From: Bacillota bacterium
Lineage (GTDB): Bacteria; Bacillota_A; Clostridia; Lachnospirales; Lachnospiraceae
Direction of reading: 5' to 3'
Assembly: GCA_023407175.1 (NCBI GenBank)
Contig: JAEYMU010000043.1
Coordinates: forward strand, 152,953 to 216,952
Length of the DNA: 64,000 nucleotides
In this document: in pieces, positions 18,161-27,187 of the stretch
How the letters are laid out: every line of letters starts with the position of its first letter
How positions within the stretch are numbered: position 1 is the stretch's first letter
Notes under the pieces: model-generated
Told to the model about the DNA's origin: nothing
Database searches by the model: none
Seen by the model: the letters and a program-made list of their open reading frames with translations, nothing else
Program-made: the position numbers and the translations under genes

Positions 18161-19885
18161 TTATAATTTCCACCCAATCGCACTTTCTCTCTGCTTCCAG
18201 AATCTTTGATAGATGCCCTCCTGACCCATAAGCTGCTTATGAGTGCCCCTCTGTGCAATTCTTCCCTCATCAATGACAAGTATCTGATCGGCATCTCTTA
18301 CGGTAGTCAGCCTATGGGCGATGGATATCAGGGTTTTTCCTCTGGTCAATTCCCGGATAGCTCCCAGCAGCTCATGTTCATTTTCAGGGTCCACACTGGA
18401 GGTTGCCTCATCCAGGATAATAATCGGCGCATCCTTTAAAATTGCCCTCGCAATGGAAATTCTTTGTTTCTCTCCGCCGGATAAGGTGGAGCCGCCCTCT
18501 CCCACAAGGGTTTGATATCCCTCCGGTAATTCCGTGATAAACTCATGGCATCTTGCTCTTTTTGCGGCAGCTATGACCTGTTCCTTTGTCGCATCCGGAT
18601 TGCCGAAGCGGATATTATTTTCTATGGTATCATGGAACAGATACACATTCTGGAATACCATACTGATGTATTTTAGCAGACTGTCTGCCGTATAGGCCTT
18701 AATATTATGCCCGCCAATAAAAACCTCCCCTTCTTCCACATCCCAGAACCTTGCAATCAAATTACAAAGAGTCGTTTTTCCGGAGCCGGAGGGCCCGACG
18801 ATGGCACAGGTAGTCCCCTGGGGCACCTTCAAGGAGACATGATCTATGATTCTACGGCTGTCGTATCCAAAGGACACGTTCTTGAATTCTATATCAAAAT
18901 GCTTCAAATTTAATTCCTTGGAGCTTGTATCCATAACCGGCATATTCGTCACATTTTCCAGACGGTCAAGCTCGGTGGTTATTTTCTTGGCCAGGAAGGC
19001 CCCGTCTCCCATCTGTTCCATCTCTGCATATACCAAAAAGGCACAGATAATAAACACCAGGCAATAGGGAAGTGTAATAGCGCCTGCAAGATATAAGGCA
19101 ACGGACAGCAGCATCAACAGCGCACCGGTAATTTTATATACGGCGGCATACCATTTTAACAGTCCTGCCACGGCATGCTCCTGATTTAGATCCGCCCGTC
19201 TTTTGCGCTCAAAGGCCTCATATACGGCTGTTTCCTTATCCTCCTTTACAGAAAATGCCCGCATAACCGAAATCCCCCGGATGTATTCCAGGGATTGGGT
19301 TACAAGATTCTCCTGTGCCGCCTGCACCAGCGGTGTGTGTGCCACACCCTTTTTTTGAATCATATGAAGAACCCACATGCCAACACCCAGCCCAAGCAGG
19401 GTTAAAAGAGAAAATAAAGGACTGTAAAACAAGAACAAAATCGTCATAACCAGTGCCATAAAAATTCCGCCGGTCAAATCTGTGATTGCCAGCATGGAAT
19501 ACTGTTCTAATTCTACTACGGTAGAGGTTAAGACTGTCTGTATGGTACCAAGCCTTTGCTCCGAGAAATAACCCATGGGAGCTTTCTTTAATCTGTCACC
19601 GATACTTAAGCGATAATCCCGGAACATGGTAAAGCCCTTTGCACTCATGGAAATATCCATCAGCCACATAAATAAAAACCTGCCGAAGATACTGCCCAGA
19701 ACAATCCAGAGTGAATTCAGGATCACCCTATAATCCAGCGTATCCAGATTGTCCAGTATCAGAAATATCGCAAAAAACATCAGTGCCATGGAGAAGGTTT
19801 TCAATATATTAAAAAAGATACCCAGCAATATTTTCGGTTTATATTTTCCCGAAATTTTTAATATTCTTAAGATCACAGTCAGCAT
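18161..19885 (-). CDS. ABC transporter permease/ATPase, subunit B of pair 2
   Basis: 574 residues with six predicted membrane helices followed by an ATPase domain: Walker A 'GPSGSGKTT', Q-loop 'ISMVFQNVYLF', signature 'LSGGEKQR', Walker B 'IIILDEATS', D-loop 'VDPENE'. The coupling region 'APMGYFSEQRLGT' groups it with the other B subunits. It begins three bases after the A-subunit gene (SD AGGAGAT) and is followed closely by the AraC gene, giving a three-gene operon A-B-AraC starting at 21646. Both nucleotide sites of the heterodimer look competent. Confidence 0.9.
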   Translation of the reverse strand: MLTVILRILKISGKYKPKILLGIFFNILKTFSMALMFFAIFLILDNLDTLDYRVILNSLWIVLGSIFGRFLFMWLMDISMSAKGFTMFRDYRLSIGDRLKKAPMGYFSEQRLGTIQTVLTSTVVELEQYSMLAITDLTGGIFMALVMTILFLFYSPLFSLLTLLGLGVGMWVLHMIQKKGVAHTPLVQAAQENLVTQSLEYIRGISVMRAFSVKEDKETAVYEAFERKRRADLNQEHAVAGLLKWYAAVYKITGALLMLLSVALYLAGAITLPYCLVFIICAFLVYAEMEQMGDGAFLAKKITTELDRLENVTNMPVMDTSSKELNLKHFDIEFKNVSFGYDSRRIIDHVSLKVPQGTTCAIVGPSGSGKTTLCNLIARFWDVEEGEVFIGGHNIKAYTADSLLKYISMVFQNVYLFHDTIENNIRFGNPDATKEQVIAAAKRARCHEFITELPEGYQTLVGEGGSTLSGGEKQRISIARAILKDAPIIILDEATSSVDPENEHELLGAIRELTRGKTLISIAHRLTTVRDADQILVIDEGRIAQRGTHKQLMGQEGIYQRFWKQRESAIGWKL

Positions 19886-19888
19886 ACC

Positions 19889-21646
19889 TTATCTCCTTTC
19901 TCCGCCTGTATATTCGACGGCTCCCTTGTGCTGTTCCCACATTGTCCGGTACAGGGGGCAGGTGGTAAGAAGCTCCTCCTGAGTTCCCCTGGCTATAATC
20001 TCACCGTGATCCACTACCAGAATTTGATCGGCATTCTGAATTGTGGAAAGCCTGTGGGCTACCACTACCAGAGTCTTTCCGGATACCAGCCTTCCAACGG
20101 CCTCCTGAATTAACGCCTCACTCTCCGGGTCTGCATAGGCGGTTGCCTCATCCAAAATGACAACACTGCTTTTTTTCAGCATGGCACGGGCAATGGTAAT
20201 CCTCTGCCTCTCCCCTCCGGAAAGCCGGTCTCCCGTATCTCCCGCAAGTGTATCATAGCCCTGCTCCAGCTTCAGAATAAAATCATGGCAGTTTGCCGCC
20301 CTGGCAGCCTGCTCAACCTCTTCATTATCTGCAAGGGGATTACCCATACGGATATTTTCTCTGATGGACATGTCAAACAAAAAATTATCCTGGGCCACAT
20401 AGCTGATTTCCCCCATGAGCTGCTGAAAGGGTATGTTCTTTATATCCTTGCCCCCATACCTTACAACTCCCCCATCCGCATCCCAAAAGCCGGCCATAAG
20501 CTTTGCAATGGTCGACTTTCCCGAACCGGAGGGGCCAACGATGGCCGTCATGGTACCCGGAGTTGTGGAAAATGAAATGTCATGGAGTACCTCCTTGGAA
20601 GCCTGATAGGAAAAGGATATATTTTCAAAGGAATAGGAGGCATCCTTTAAAACCACCGGCTTATCCGGCCTGCTCTGCTCCTTGATTGCCAGGAAATCTC
20701 TGATCGGCTGTAAATTGGCCATAATTGTCGTCAGCTGTTCACTTCCGAAGGCAAGCTTCATAAGCGGAGCAATAAACCCTAAGGGAATGATGATACAGGA
20801 TATGTAAACGGGCAGCGATATCTCCCCCTTCATATAAAGCCAGGCTCCCACCGGCAGAGTGCCTAACATAGTAGAGGGAACGATTGCCATGACCGCCGCC
20901 ATCCAAAACCAGCATTGCTTCCACCAGGCAAGTGTGCTGTCGTGAAAGAAATGAACGGAATCAGAGAATTTCCCGTAGGACTCTCCGCTTCTTCCGAAAG
21001 CCTTTATGACCTGGATGCCGCCCACATATTCCACAAGGGAAGCATTCATTTCTCTTCCGGAACGAAGATACAATTCCATCTTTTCAGAATATCCCTTCAT
21101 CATCCCCAGGATAAAGGGAATTCCCAGAGGAACCGTAACCAGAGAAACCAGCCCCATTCTCCAGTCAAGGATAAAAATTAATAAAATACAGCAGAGAGGT
21201 GCGGCGATCTGGGAGGGAGCCTCCGGAATCATGTGCGCCACCGAATCCTCTAATTTCCCCACATTGTCTACCAACAGGGTTTTAAATGCTCCCGAAGGTG
21301 TTTCCAGCATTACTCCCATGGGAACACGCTTCATCTTATCAGCGATTGCCCTGCGGATATTCTTTAAGATTGTAAATGCAATTCCATGACTCCTGCTGGA
21401 GGATTTCCAGCATAAAACAGTTCGTAATACGACACCGGCAATAGCCGTTCCCGACCACAGCAATGCTGTCTTTACAGTAGCTGTTCCTGCGTAAACCTCA
21501 TTCGCCAGCATAGCCGCCGAAAGAAACGGCAGCATACCAAACAGCTCTCCTACAATGGCTAAAATCACGGATAATGTCATTTTCCCTTTGTCCTCACCCA
21601 CAAACTGAAACAAAATTTTAATAGCATTTTCCTTCCTGGGCTTCAT
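19889..21646 (-). CDS. ABC transporter permease/ATPase, subunit A of pair 2
   Basis: 585 residues. Transmembrane half with the A-type loop 'VDNVGKLEDSVAHMIPE', then Walker A 'GPSGSGKST', Q-loop 'ISYVAQDNFLF', signature 'LSGGERQR', Walker B 'VVILDEATA' and D-loop 'YADPESE'. SD AGGAGG lies ten bases before the ATG. The GTTAG dyad at 21670-21685 sits 23 bases upstream, between this gene and the terminated TetR gene, so the pair has its own regulated promoter. It forms a heterodimer with the product of the next gene. Confidence 0.9.
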   Translation of the reverse strand: MKPRKENAIKILFQFVGEDKGKMTLSVILAIVGELFGMLPFLSAAMLANEVYAGTATVKTALLWSGTAIAGVVLRTVLCWKSSSRSHGIAFTILKNIRRAIADKMKRVPMGVMLETPSGAFKTLLVDNVGKLEDSVAHMIPEAPSQIAAPLCCILLIFILDWRMGLVSLVTVPLGIPFILGMMKGYSEKMELYLRSGREMNASLVEYVGGIQVIKAFGRSGESYGKFSDSVHFFHDSTLAWWKQCWFWMAAVMAIVPSTMLGTLPVGAWLYMKGEISLPVYISCIIIPLGFIAPLMKLAFGSEQLTTIMANLQPIRDFLAIKEQSRPDKPVVLKDASYSFENISFSYQASKEVLHDISFSTTPGTMTAIVGPSGSGKSTIAKLMAGFWDADGGVVRYGGKDIKNIPFQQLMGEISYVAQDNFLFDMSIRENIRMGNPLADNEEVEQAARAANCHDFILKLEQGYDTLAGDTGDRLSGGERQRITIARAMLKKSSVVILDEATAYADPESEALIQEAVGRLVSGKTLVVVAHRLSTIQNADQILVVDHGEIIARGTQEELLTTCPLYRTMWEQHKGAVEYTGGERR

Positions 21647-21669
21647 AGAATTAATTCCTCCTTTTTAAT

Positions 21670-21685
21670 GTTAGTTTCAACTAAC
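21670..21685. promoter_or_regulatory. GTTAG-N6-CTAAC operator, copy 3
   Basis: GTTAG-TTTCAA-CTAAC, 23 bases upstream of the ABC pair 2 start at 21646 and just below the TetR terminator. Same half-sites and same 6-base spacing as the other five copies. Confidence 0.75.
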
Positions 21686-21693
21686 CCGTGTTT

Positions 21694-21721
21694 AAAAAAA
21701 CAGGGACTATTTTATAGTCCC
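21694..21721 (-). terminator. Rho-independent terminator of the TetR gene
   Basis: On the minus strand the stem GGGACTAT/ATAGTCCC (21703-21710 with 21714-21721, 3-base loop) is followed by a run of T (complement of 21694-21700). The stem overlaps the TetR stop codon. It separates TetR transcription from the downstream ABC operon. Confidence 0.85.
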
Positions 21722-22326
21722 AAGACTGCTCTCCATCCCGGATAAAAGAACATCTGCAAGGTATCCAGATAATGCTTCGCTTCCTCTTTGCTAAAATCGT
21801 GAACCACCACTTCAAATACGGCCGTATAATACGCGCTCAGCAAGAGATGAAGCTCCTTCGGAACCATTCCCTTCACAGAAATTCCCCTGCTTCGGGCAGC
21901 TTCCAGAAATTCCAGGGTTTCCTTCTGGGCCATGGTAACAAAATCATGAATAAAATCCCCATGCCTGGTTCCCTGTGAACAGCAGACCAGCAATTTAAAC
22001 TCTTCATAATTGCCATATACAAGCTCCATAAACAAGGACAGGTCCGCCGGCTCCTTCCACATATCATCCAGACTGTTATTCTCCAGCAATGCATAGTCCT
22101 GTTCCCTCTGCCTTTGAAAGCTCACCTCAAATTTCTGAAACAGGGGCTCTAACAATGCCTCGAACATGGCTTCCTTGTCTGCAAAATGCCGATAAAGCCC
22201 CGCTGCGCTTATACCTGCCTCCGAAGCAATGGTACGCATGGACGCTTTTTCAAAGCCCTTGCTTAAGAATTCCTTTTTAGCCGCCGGTATTATTTTTTTA
22301 TAGGTATCGCTTTTATCCTTTGGCAT
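21712..22326 (-). CDS. TetR/AcrR-family transcriptional regulator 1
   Basis: 204 residues. The N-terminal helix-turn-helix is clear ('ASMRTIASEAGISAAGLYRHFADKE' region, residues ~25-50); the C-terminal ligand pocket is not assignable. SD GGAGGTTGCC precedes the ATG. Its own promoter carries a near-perfect dyad (22345-22374), indicating autorepression. It is divergent from the second ECF importer and upstream of ABC pair 2. It may respond to the transported ligand, but whether it also controls the neighbours is not shown by any copy of its palindrome there. Confidence 0.9.
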   Translation of the reverse strand: MPKDKSDTYKKIIPAAKKEFLSKGFEKASMRTIASEAGISAAGLYRHFADKEAMFEALLEPLFQKFEVSFQRQREQDYALLENNSLDDMWKEPADLSLFMELVYGNYEEFKLLVCCSQGTRHGDFIHDFVTMAQKETLEFLEAARSRGISVKGMVPKELHLLLSAYYTAVFEVVVHDFSKEEAKHYLDTLQMFFYPGWRAVLGL

Positions 22327-22344
22327 GGCAACCTCCGATTCGTT

Positions 22345-22401
22345 TGTAAACAGTGTTCGCTAACGCTGTTTACAGTATATCATAGCGTATGCTTTTGTCA
22401 A
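22345..22401 (-). promoter_or_regulatory. Promoter of TetR gene 1 with adjoining palindromic operator
   Basis: On the minus strand: TTGACA (22401-22396), 16-base spacer, TATACT (22379-22374). Directly after the -10 lies a 30-bp dyad, TGTAAACAG...CTGTTTACA (outer arms 22345-22353 and 22366-22374), with most inner bases also paired. This is the placement of a repressor site; TetR autoregulation is inferred. Confidence 0.75.
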
Positions 22402-22447
22402 TACCAATTTATTTTGGAATTTACCAATATTTATGAAATATTTTTCG

Positions 22448-22495
22448 TTGACATCAGTATTATTTATAGTATAATCTAGTTAGTTATAACTAACT
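22448..22495 (+). promoter_or_regulatory. Promoter of ECF operon 2 with GTTAG operator, copy 4
   Basis: TTGACA (22448-22453), 16-base spacer, TATAAT (22470-22475), then the perfect 18-bp palindrome AGTTAGTTATAACTAACT at 22478-22495. The palindrome covers the expected transcription start, a textbook position for repression. It is the clearest of the six copies in its promoter context. Confidence 0.85.
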
Positions 22496-22521
22496 GCAAT
22501 TTATTATAGATGGAGGATATT

Positions 22522-23103
22522 ATGAATCAGAAATTACAGGCAAAAGATTTAATCAATGTGGGAATGTTTACTGCATTATATTTTGTATGCTTCTTTGCAA
22601 CGGGAATGCTGGGATATATTCCGCTGTTCTTAGTTTTACTCCCTCTTTTTTGCCCCCTTGTGGCAGGGATTCCTTTTTCCCTTTATTTAACCAAGGTACG
22701 GAAATTTGGTATGGTTACCATCACCGGCACTATACTGGGTATTATTATGTTTATTACCGGTCATCCCTGGCCTATTCTGGTAACCGGATGCGTATTTGGC
22801 TTTCTTGGAGATCTCATTATGAAGGCCGGAGGCTATCTGTCCTGGAAAAGCCTGCTGCTTGGCTATATTGTTTTCAGCGAATGGATTTTAGGCGCACTTG
22901 CCCCCTTATTTTTTATGAGAGAATCCTATTTTGCAGCCATGCGTGCCGGATACGGTGATACCTATACCGATACTCTGCTGTCACTTACACCGATGTGGGT
23001 ATTTTATGCCATGATCATACTTGCCGTTGTCGGAGCATCCGCAGGCGCTTTCCTCGGAAAAGCTGTATTGAAAAAGCACTTCAAAAAAGCCGGCATTGTA
23101 TAG
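22522..23103 (+). CDS. ECF transporter S component, MptD-like (importer 2)
   Basis: 193 residues from the ATG at 22522, which has the SD GGAGGA; the in-frame ATG at 22510 overlaps that SD. Hydrophobic throughout with five to six helices and a conserved 'PLVAGIPFSLYLTKVRKFG' region also recognisable in the S component at 915. It is followed by EcfT and a fused ATPase, giving a second complete group I ECF importer. Substrate probably similar in class to importer 1, since both have the same upstream dyad; haem or a metal chelate is a guess from characterised relatives. Confidence 0.8.
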   Translation: MNQKLQAKDLINVGMFTALYFVCFFATGMLGYIPLFLVLLPLFCPLVAGIPFSLYLTKVRKFGMVTITGTILGIIMFITGHPWPILVTGCVFGFLGDLIMKAGGYLSWKSLLLGYIVFSEWILGALAPLFFMRESYFAAMRAGYGDTYTDTLLSLTPMWVFYAMIILAVVGASAGAFLGKAVLKKHFKKAGIV

Positions 23104-23115
23104 GAGGATTCATTT

Positions 23116-23841
23116 ATGGAAAGCAGTATTATACTTGGAGCTCCAAAAACAAATTTGAAGCTTGACCCAAGAACCAAAATATTTACAACTGCCTCCGTGA
23201 GCATTGTTTTAATCAGCGGCGGAGTGATTGGGCTTGATATGATAGCACGCATCATGCTTGCTGTCCTGCCTGCCTTTTTATTAATCAGCGAAAGGAAGCT
23301 CAAAAGCGGTTTTCTGTATTCTATTGTATTTTTTATCGCCTCTTTTTCAGAATCCGTCCTGCTTATGCATACAAAGGGACTGCTCAGCTTTGTGATATTG
23401 ATTTGTTCCGGACTCGTAACAAGATTCATTCCGGGTATGATCGCCGGTTATTATTTGCTCTCCACCACAACCGTCAGCGAATTCAATTGTGCCATGAAAC
23501 GAATCCATCTGACAGACAAGATTACCATTCCTCTTTCTGTCATGTTCCGTTTTATCCCTACAATCATAGAGGAGTCACAGTCCATCAATGCTGCTATGCG
23601 GATGAGAGGAATCAGAAGAAGCAGACTATTGAAAAACCCCATTCTTTACCTGGAATATAAGCTTGTTCCGCTCCTGATGTCCGTTGTAAAAATAGGGGAA
23701 GAGCTCTCGGCGGCATCCTTGACCAAGGGTCTTGGCAGTGAGATCCGGCGTACGAATATCTGCCAAATCGGATTTCATATCATGGATTTCATAATTGCTT
23801 CCATCGCCTTGGCCGGTCTGCTATTATGTGTCCTGAATTAA
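23116..23841 (+). CDS. ecfT: ECF transporter transmembrane protein EcfT (importer 2)
   Basis: 241 residues with several membrane helices and the coupling motifs near 'MRMRGIRRS' and 'LTKGLGSE'. The first is canonical; in the second the expected Arg-Gly is Lys-Gly, a mild deviation. SD GGAGGATTC precedes the ATG. Spaced 12 bases from the S-component gene and 15 from the ATPase gene. Couples ATP hydrolysis to the S component in the membrane. Confidence 0.85.
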   Translation: MESSIILGAPKTNLKLDPRTKIFTTASVSIVLISGGVIGLDMIARIMLAVLPAFLLISERKLKSGFLYSIVFFIASFSESVLLMHTKGLLSFVILICSGLVTRFIPGMIAGYYLLSTTTVSEFNCAMKRIHLTDKITIPLSVMFRFIPTIIEESQSINAAMRMRGIRRSRLLKNPILYLEYKLVPLLMSVVKIGEELSAASLTKGLGSEIRRTNICQIGFHIMDFIIASIALAGLLLCVLN

Positions 23842-23856
23842 AGGAAGGGTTAATTT

Positions 23857-25362
23857 ATGATTGAATTTAAAAATGTATGCTTCACCTACAACGGAGGCTC
23901 CGAAAGGGATGGTATTAAGAATATCAATCTTACAATACATAGGGGTGAAACCTTATTAATTACCGGTGGTTCCGGTTGCGGCAAAACAACGGTAACCAGA
24001 CTGATCAACGGACTGATCCCCCACTTTTTTGAAGGCAGCCTTACCGGCGAGGTTCTTATCCAGGGGAAAAGCATCAGCAAAGAACCGATCTACCAGACTT
24101 CAAAATATGTGGGCAGTGTATTTCAAAATCCACGCTCCCAGTTTTTTAATGTGGATACCACCAGTGAGCTTGCCTTTGCACCGGAAAATCAGGGCATATC
24201 CGTCGATGATATTTCAAACCGGATTGAAAAAACAGTATCGGACTTTCATCTTGAGCACTTAATGGACCGGAATATCTTTAAATTAAGCGGAGGGGAAAAG
24301 CAAAAAATTGCATGCGCCAGCGTTTCCGTTGCCCAATCTGAAATCATCGTTTTAGATGAGCCCTCCTCCAATCTGGATATTGAGGCAATTGAAGAGCTTC
24401 GCCGTATGATAGCTTACTGGAAGGCACAGGGACGTACCATTATCATTGCGGAACACCGGCTTTATTTTTTGCGGGAATTAGCAGACCGTATGCTTATCAT
24501 GAGGGACGGCCAAATTGTGGAGGAGCTTTCCTCCGAGAAAATCAGAAGCTTAAGCATTGCTGAGGCAAGGGAGCGGGGCATACGGCCGCTAAGTATTGAA
24601 AAGCTTTCCTATTCAAATGCAGGAGAGGATACCGGCTTAAGCATCTCCCCTGTCAGGCTGTCCGGCTTCAGTTACACCTATAAGGACAGGGCCCATGGAA
24701 TAGAGCTTGAGGATATCTCGGTAGAAAAAGGAGCCGTCGTCGCCGTAATCGGATACAATGGCGCCGGGAAATCCACCTTTGCCAGATGCTTATGCGGCCT
24801 TGAGAAAAAATGCAGGGGCATTCTTGAAATAGAAGGTAAAAAATGTGCGGGCAGGAAGGGCCTGGACCATTGCTATATGGTTATGCAGGATGTAAATCAC
24901 CAGCTCTTTACCGAAAGCGTCATGGATGAAGTCCTCCTAAGCATGAGTGACCGGGTCGATCTTACAGAGGAAGAAAAGGAAAAGCAATCGGAGGATATTC
25001 TGAACCGTCTTGGTTTACTGGCCTTAAAGGAAAAACATCCAATGGCCCTATCCGGCGGGCAAAAGCAAAGGGTAGCCATTGCAAGTGCCATTGCCGCAGA
25101 AAAAAGCATTATTCTCTTTGATGAACCCACCAGCGGCCTGGATTATGATCATATGAACAAGGTTGCCGACTGTATTAAGACTTTAAGTAAAAGCGGCAAA
25201 ACAATCTTTGTCATCACCCATGATCCGGAGCTGATTCTGCATTGCTGCACGGAGGTCCTCCATCTGGAGCAGGGAAAGGTGAAGGAAGCTTACGGCCTGA
25301 ATGAAGAATCTGCTGAAAAATTAAAGACCTTTTTTCTTGGGGCCAATCAGCAGCTGTCTTAA
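23857..25362 (+). CDS. ECF transporter ATPase, two fused NBDs (importer 2)
   Basis: 501 residues with two complete ATPase domains. NBD1: Walker A 'GGSGCGKTT', signature 'LSGGEKQK', Walker B 'IIVLDEPSS', H-loop 'AEHR'. NBD2: Walker A 'GYNGAGKST', signature 'LSGGQKQR', Walker B 'IILFDEPTS', H-loop 'THDP'. No membrane segments. It is the same architecture as the gene at 2197 but not a recent duplicate, since linkers and signature residues differ. SD AAGGAAGGG precedes the ATG. The operon ends in a strong terminator at 25400. Confidence 0.9.
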   Translation: MIEFKNVCFTYNGGSERDGIKNINLTIHRGETLLITGGSGCGKTTVTRLINGLIPHFFEGSLTGEVLIQGKSISKEPIYQTSKYVGSVFQNPRSQFFNVDTTSELAFAPENQGISVDDISNRIEKTVSDFHLEHLMDRNIFKLSGGEKQKIACASVSVAQSEIIVLDEPSSNLDIEAIEELRRMIAYWKAQGRTIIIAEHRLYFLRELADRMLIMRDGQIVEELSSEKIRSLSIAEARERGIRPLSIEKLSYSNAGEDTGLSISPVRLSGFSYTYKDRAHGIELEDISVEKGAVVAVIGYNGAGKSTFARCLCGLEKKCRGILEIEGKKCAGRKGLDHCYMVMQDVNHQLFTESVMDEVLLSMSDRVDLTEEEKEKQSEDILNRLGLLALKEKHPMALSGGQKQRVAIASAIAAEKSIILFDEPTSGLDYDHMNKVADCIKTLSKSGKTIFVITHDPELILHCCTEVLHLEQGKVKEAYGLNEESAEKLKTFFLGANQQLS

Positions 25363-25399
25363 CCGATGCGATTAATACCCTCTTCTGATTTAAAATGAA

Positions 25400-25446
25400 G
25401 GAAACTGTTGTACGAATACAACAGTTTCCCCAAAAGCCTTTTTTTA
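25400..25446 (+). terminator. Rho-independent terminator of ECF operon 2
   Basis: 13-bp perfect stem (25400-25412 with 25417-25429), loop CGAA, followed after nine bases by a run of T to 25446. It lies between convergent operons. The ABC pair 3 stop at 25448 is directly adjacent. Confidence 0.85.
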
Positions 25447-25447
25447 A

Positions 25448-27187
25448 TTATTCATTTGCAACGCCCCAGGAGGCTGCCTCCCTGCGTTCATTTACAAATC
25501 TCTTATAAATTCCCTCTTCTGCTATCAGCTTCTCATGGTTTCCTCTCTGTACAATACGTCCGTCGTCCACCACCAGTATCTGGTCTGCGTGGCGGACCGT
25601 TTTCAGCCGATGGGCAATCATAATGATGGTCTTATTTCTGGTCAGTTCTTCAAAGGCTTTCTGTAAATAGTTCTCATTTTCCGGATCCACATTTGCAGTT
25701 GCCTCATCCAGAATAATGATGGGCGCATCCTTTAAGATCGCTCTGGCAATGGATATTCTCTGCTTTTCTCCTCCTGACAGGGAGAAGCCCCTTTCTCCGA
25801 TTACCGTATCATAGCCCTGAGGCAGTGACAGGATAAATTCATGGCAGCCGGCTTTTTTTGCAGCCTCTATGACTTCCTCCCTGGCTGTCTTCGGCTTGCC
25901 GAACCGGATATTATTCTCAATGGTATCCTGAAAGAGATAGACACTTTGAAAAACCATACTGATTTGATTCATCAGAGACTCCAGGGTGTATTCCCTGATA
26001 TCCCTTCCTCCGATGGAGATTGCTCCGTTATCCACGTCCCAGAACCTGGCAATCAGGCTGCAAATGGTAGTTTTTCCCGAACCGCTCGGCCCGATAATAG
26101 CGGTCATGGTCTTATCCTTCATGCTCACATTGATATCCTTTAAAATTTGACGCTGCTCATAGGAAAAATTAACATGCTCCAGTACAATGTCGTGAGTTTT
26201 AGGGTTGTATTCTCTTCCTTTTTCATCCATGACAGGTGTATCATCCATTTGATTTGCCTGTTCAATGGAGCTGCCGCAAATACGAAGAATTGCAATTCCA
26301 TGTCCAGCGGACTCTATCTGCTCAAAGATGATGAAGGAAATAACAATGAACATCAGTGTATAGGTAAGCCCCATCGTTCCATCAAAATAAAACAGCAAGG
26401 CGGCCGCTATCATAATAATGCTGAAAATCCTCAAGACCGCCCCCTGCAGGATGTTGTAGGGCGTTATCAGCTGCTCCATGCCAAGATTCGTAGCTCTGCT
26501 GCTTTCAATCGCACGGTCAATTTTTTTATGATCCATCCTTGTAAGATTAAAGGATTTCACAATGCTCATTCCCTGAATGGTTTCCAGTATATTCTCTACC
26601 AGCTCTGCCTGCGCTTTCTGCCTCCTGGGTGCTGTCTTTCTTGATTTTTTCTCCATGGAGGAGGTAATCAGACAAAATATCAGTACTCCAATTGCAGTAA
26701 TAAGACCCATCCTCCAATCGAAAATCAGCATATAGAGGGTAAATACCACAGTTGTTATAAATCCGCCCAAGGTCAGCACCATAACCATGGGCGCCGTCAT
26801 CTCCACATCCCCAAGGACAGTGGTACAGATACCTGTGATATTGCCAAGGCTGCTCTGGTTATAATACCCCATCGGGATCAGCTTCATTTTATTTCCGATA
26901 TAAATTCTCTTGTTGGCCGCCATAAAATATCCTGCGTGTGTCTGTGCAAGCTGGGAGAAGTAATTGGTGGCTATTTTCCCTGCAATGCTGATCACCATGA
27001 ATGCGAGAACATACCATATTATTATAAACTCCGCCCCTTTTGTTACCAAGGCCTGGATTGTAAGGAAAATTGCACCAATCTGCAGCATATGGAAGATCGC
27101 ATTGATAAAGCCTACGATAATAGAATTTCTGATATTTCTTTGTTCCTCTCCTGCAAACCTCCAGATTTTCTTAAAGATTTCTATCAT
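25448..27187 (-). CDS. ABC transporter permease/ATPase, subunit B of pair 3
   Basis: 579 residues: six-helix membrane domain, then Walker A 'GPSGSGKTT', Q-loop 'ISMVFQSVYLF', signature 'LSGGEKQR', Walker B 'IIILDEATA', D-loop 'VDPENE', H-loop 'AHRL'. The coupling region 'IPMGYYNQSSLGN' is the B-type form. The start overlaps the stop of the A subunit by 4 bases (ATGA). Convergent with ECF operon 2. Likely imports or exports a chelator or haem-like ligand together with subunit A. Confidence 0.9.
   Translation of the reverse strand: MIEIFKKIWRFAGEEQRNIRNSIIVGFINAIFHMLQIGAIFLTIQALVTKGAEFIIIWYVLAFMVISIAGKIATNYFSQLAQTHAGYFMAANKRIYIGNKMKLIPMGYYNQSSLGNITGICTTVLGDVEMTAPMVMVLTLGGFITTVVFTLYMLIFDWRMGLITAIGVLIFCLITSSMEKKSRKTAPRRQKAQAELVENILETIQGMSIVKSFNLTRMDHKKIDRAIESSRATNLGMEQLITPYNILQGAVLRIFSIIMIAAALLFYFDGTMGLTYTLMFIVISFIIFEQIESAGHGIAILRICGSSIEQANQMDDTPVMDEKGREYNPKTHDIVLEHVNFSYEQRQILKDINVSMKDKTMTAIIGPSGSGKTTICSLIARFWDVDNGAISIGGRDIREYTLESLMNQISMVFQSVYLFQDTIENNIRFGKPKTAREEVIEAAKKAGCHEFILSLPQGYDTVIGERGFSLSGGEKQRISIARAILKDAPIIILDEATANVDPENENYLQKAFEELTRNKTIIMIAHRLKTVRHADQILVVDDGRIVQRGNHEKLIAEEGIYKRFVNERREAASWGVANE

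Noticed and set aside
21712..22326. TetR 1 as the regulator that binds the GTTAG dyads
   Set aside because: Its own promoter carries an unrelated palindrome (TGTAAACAG type), and GTTAG dyads also occur at operons lying beside other regulators; a regulator outside the window fits better.
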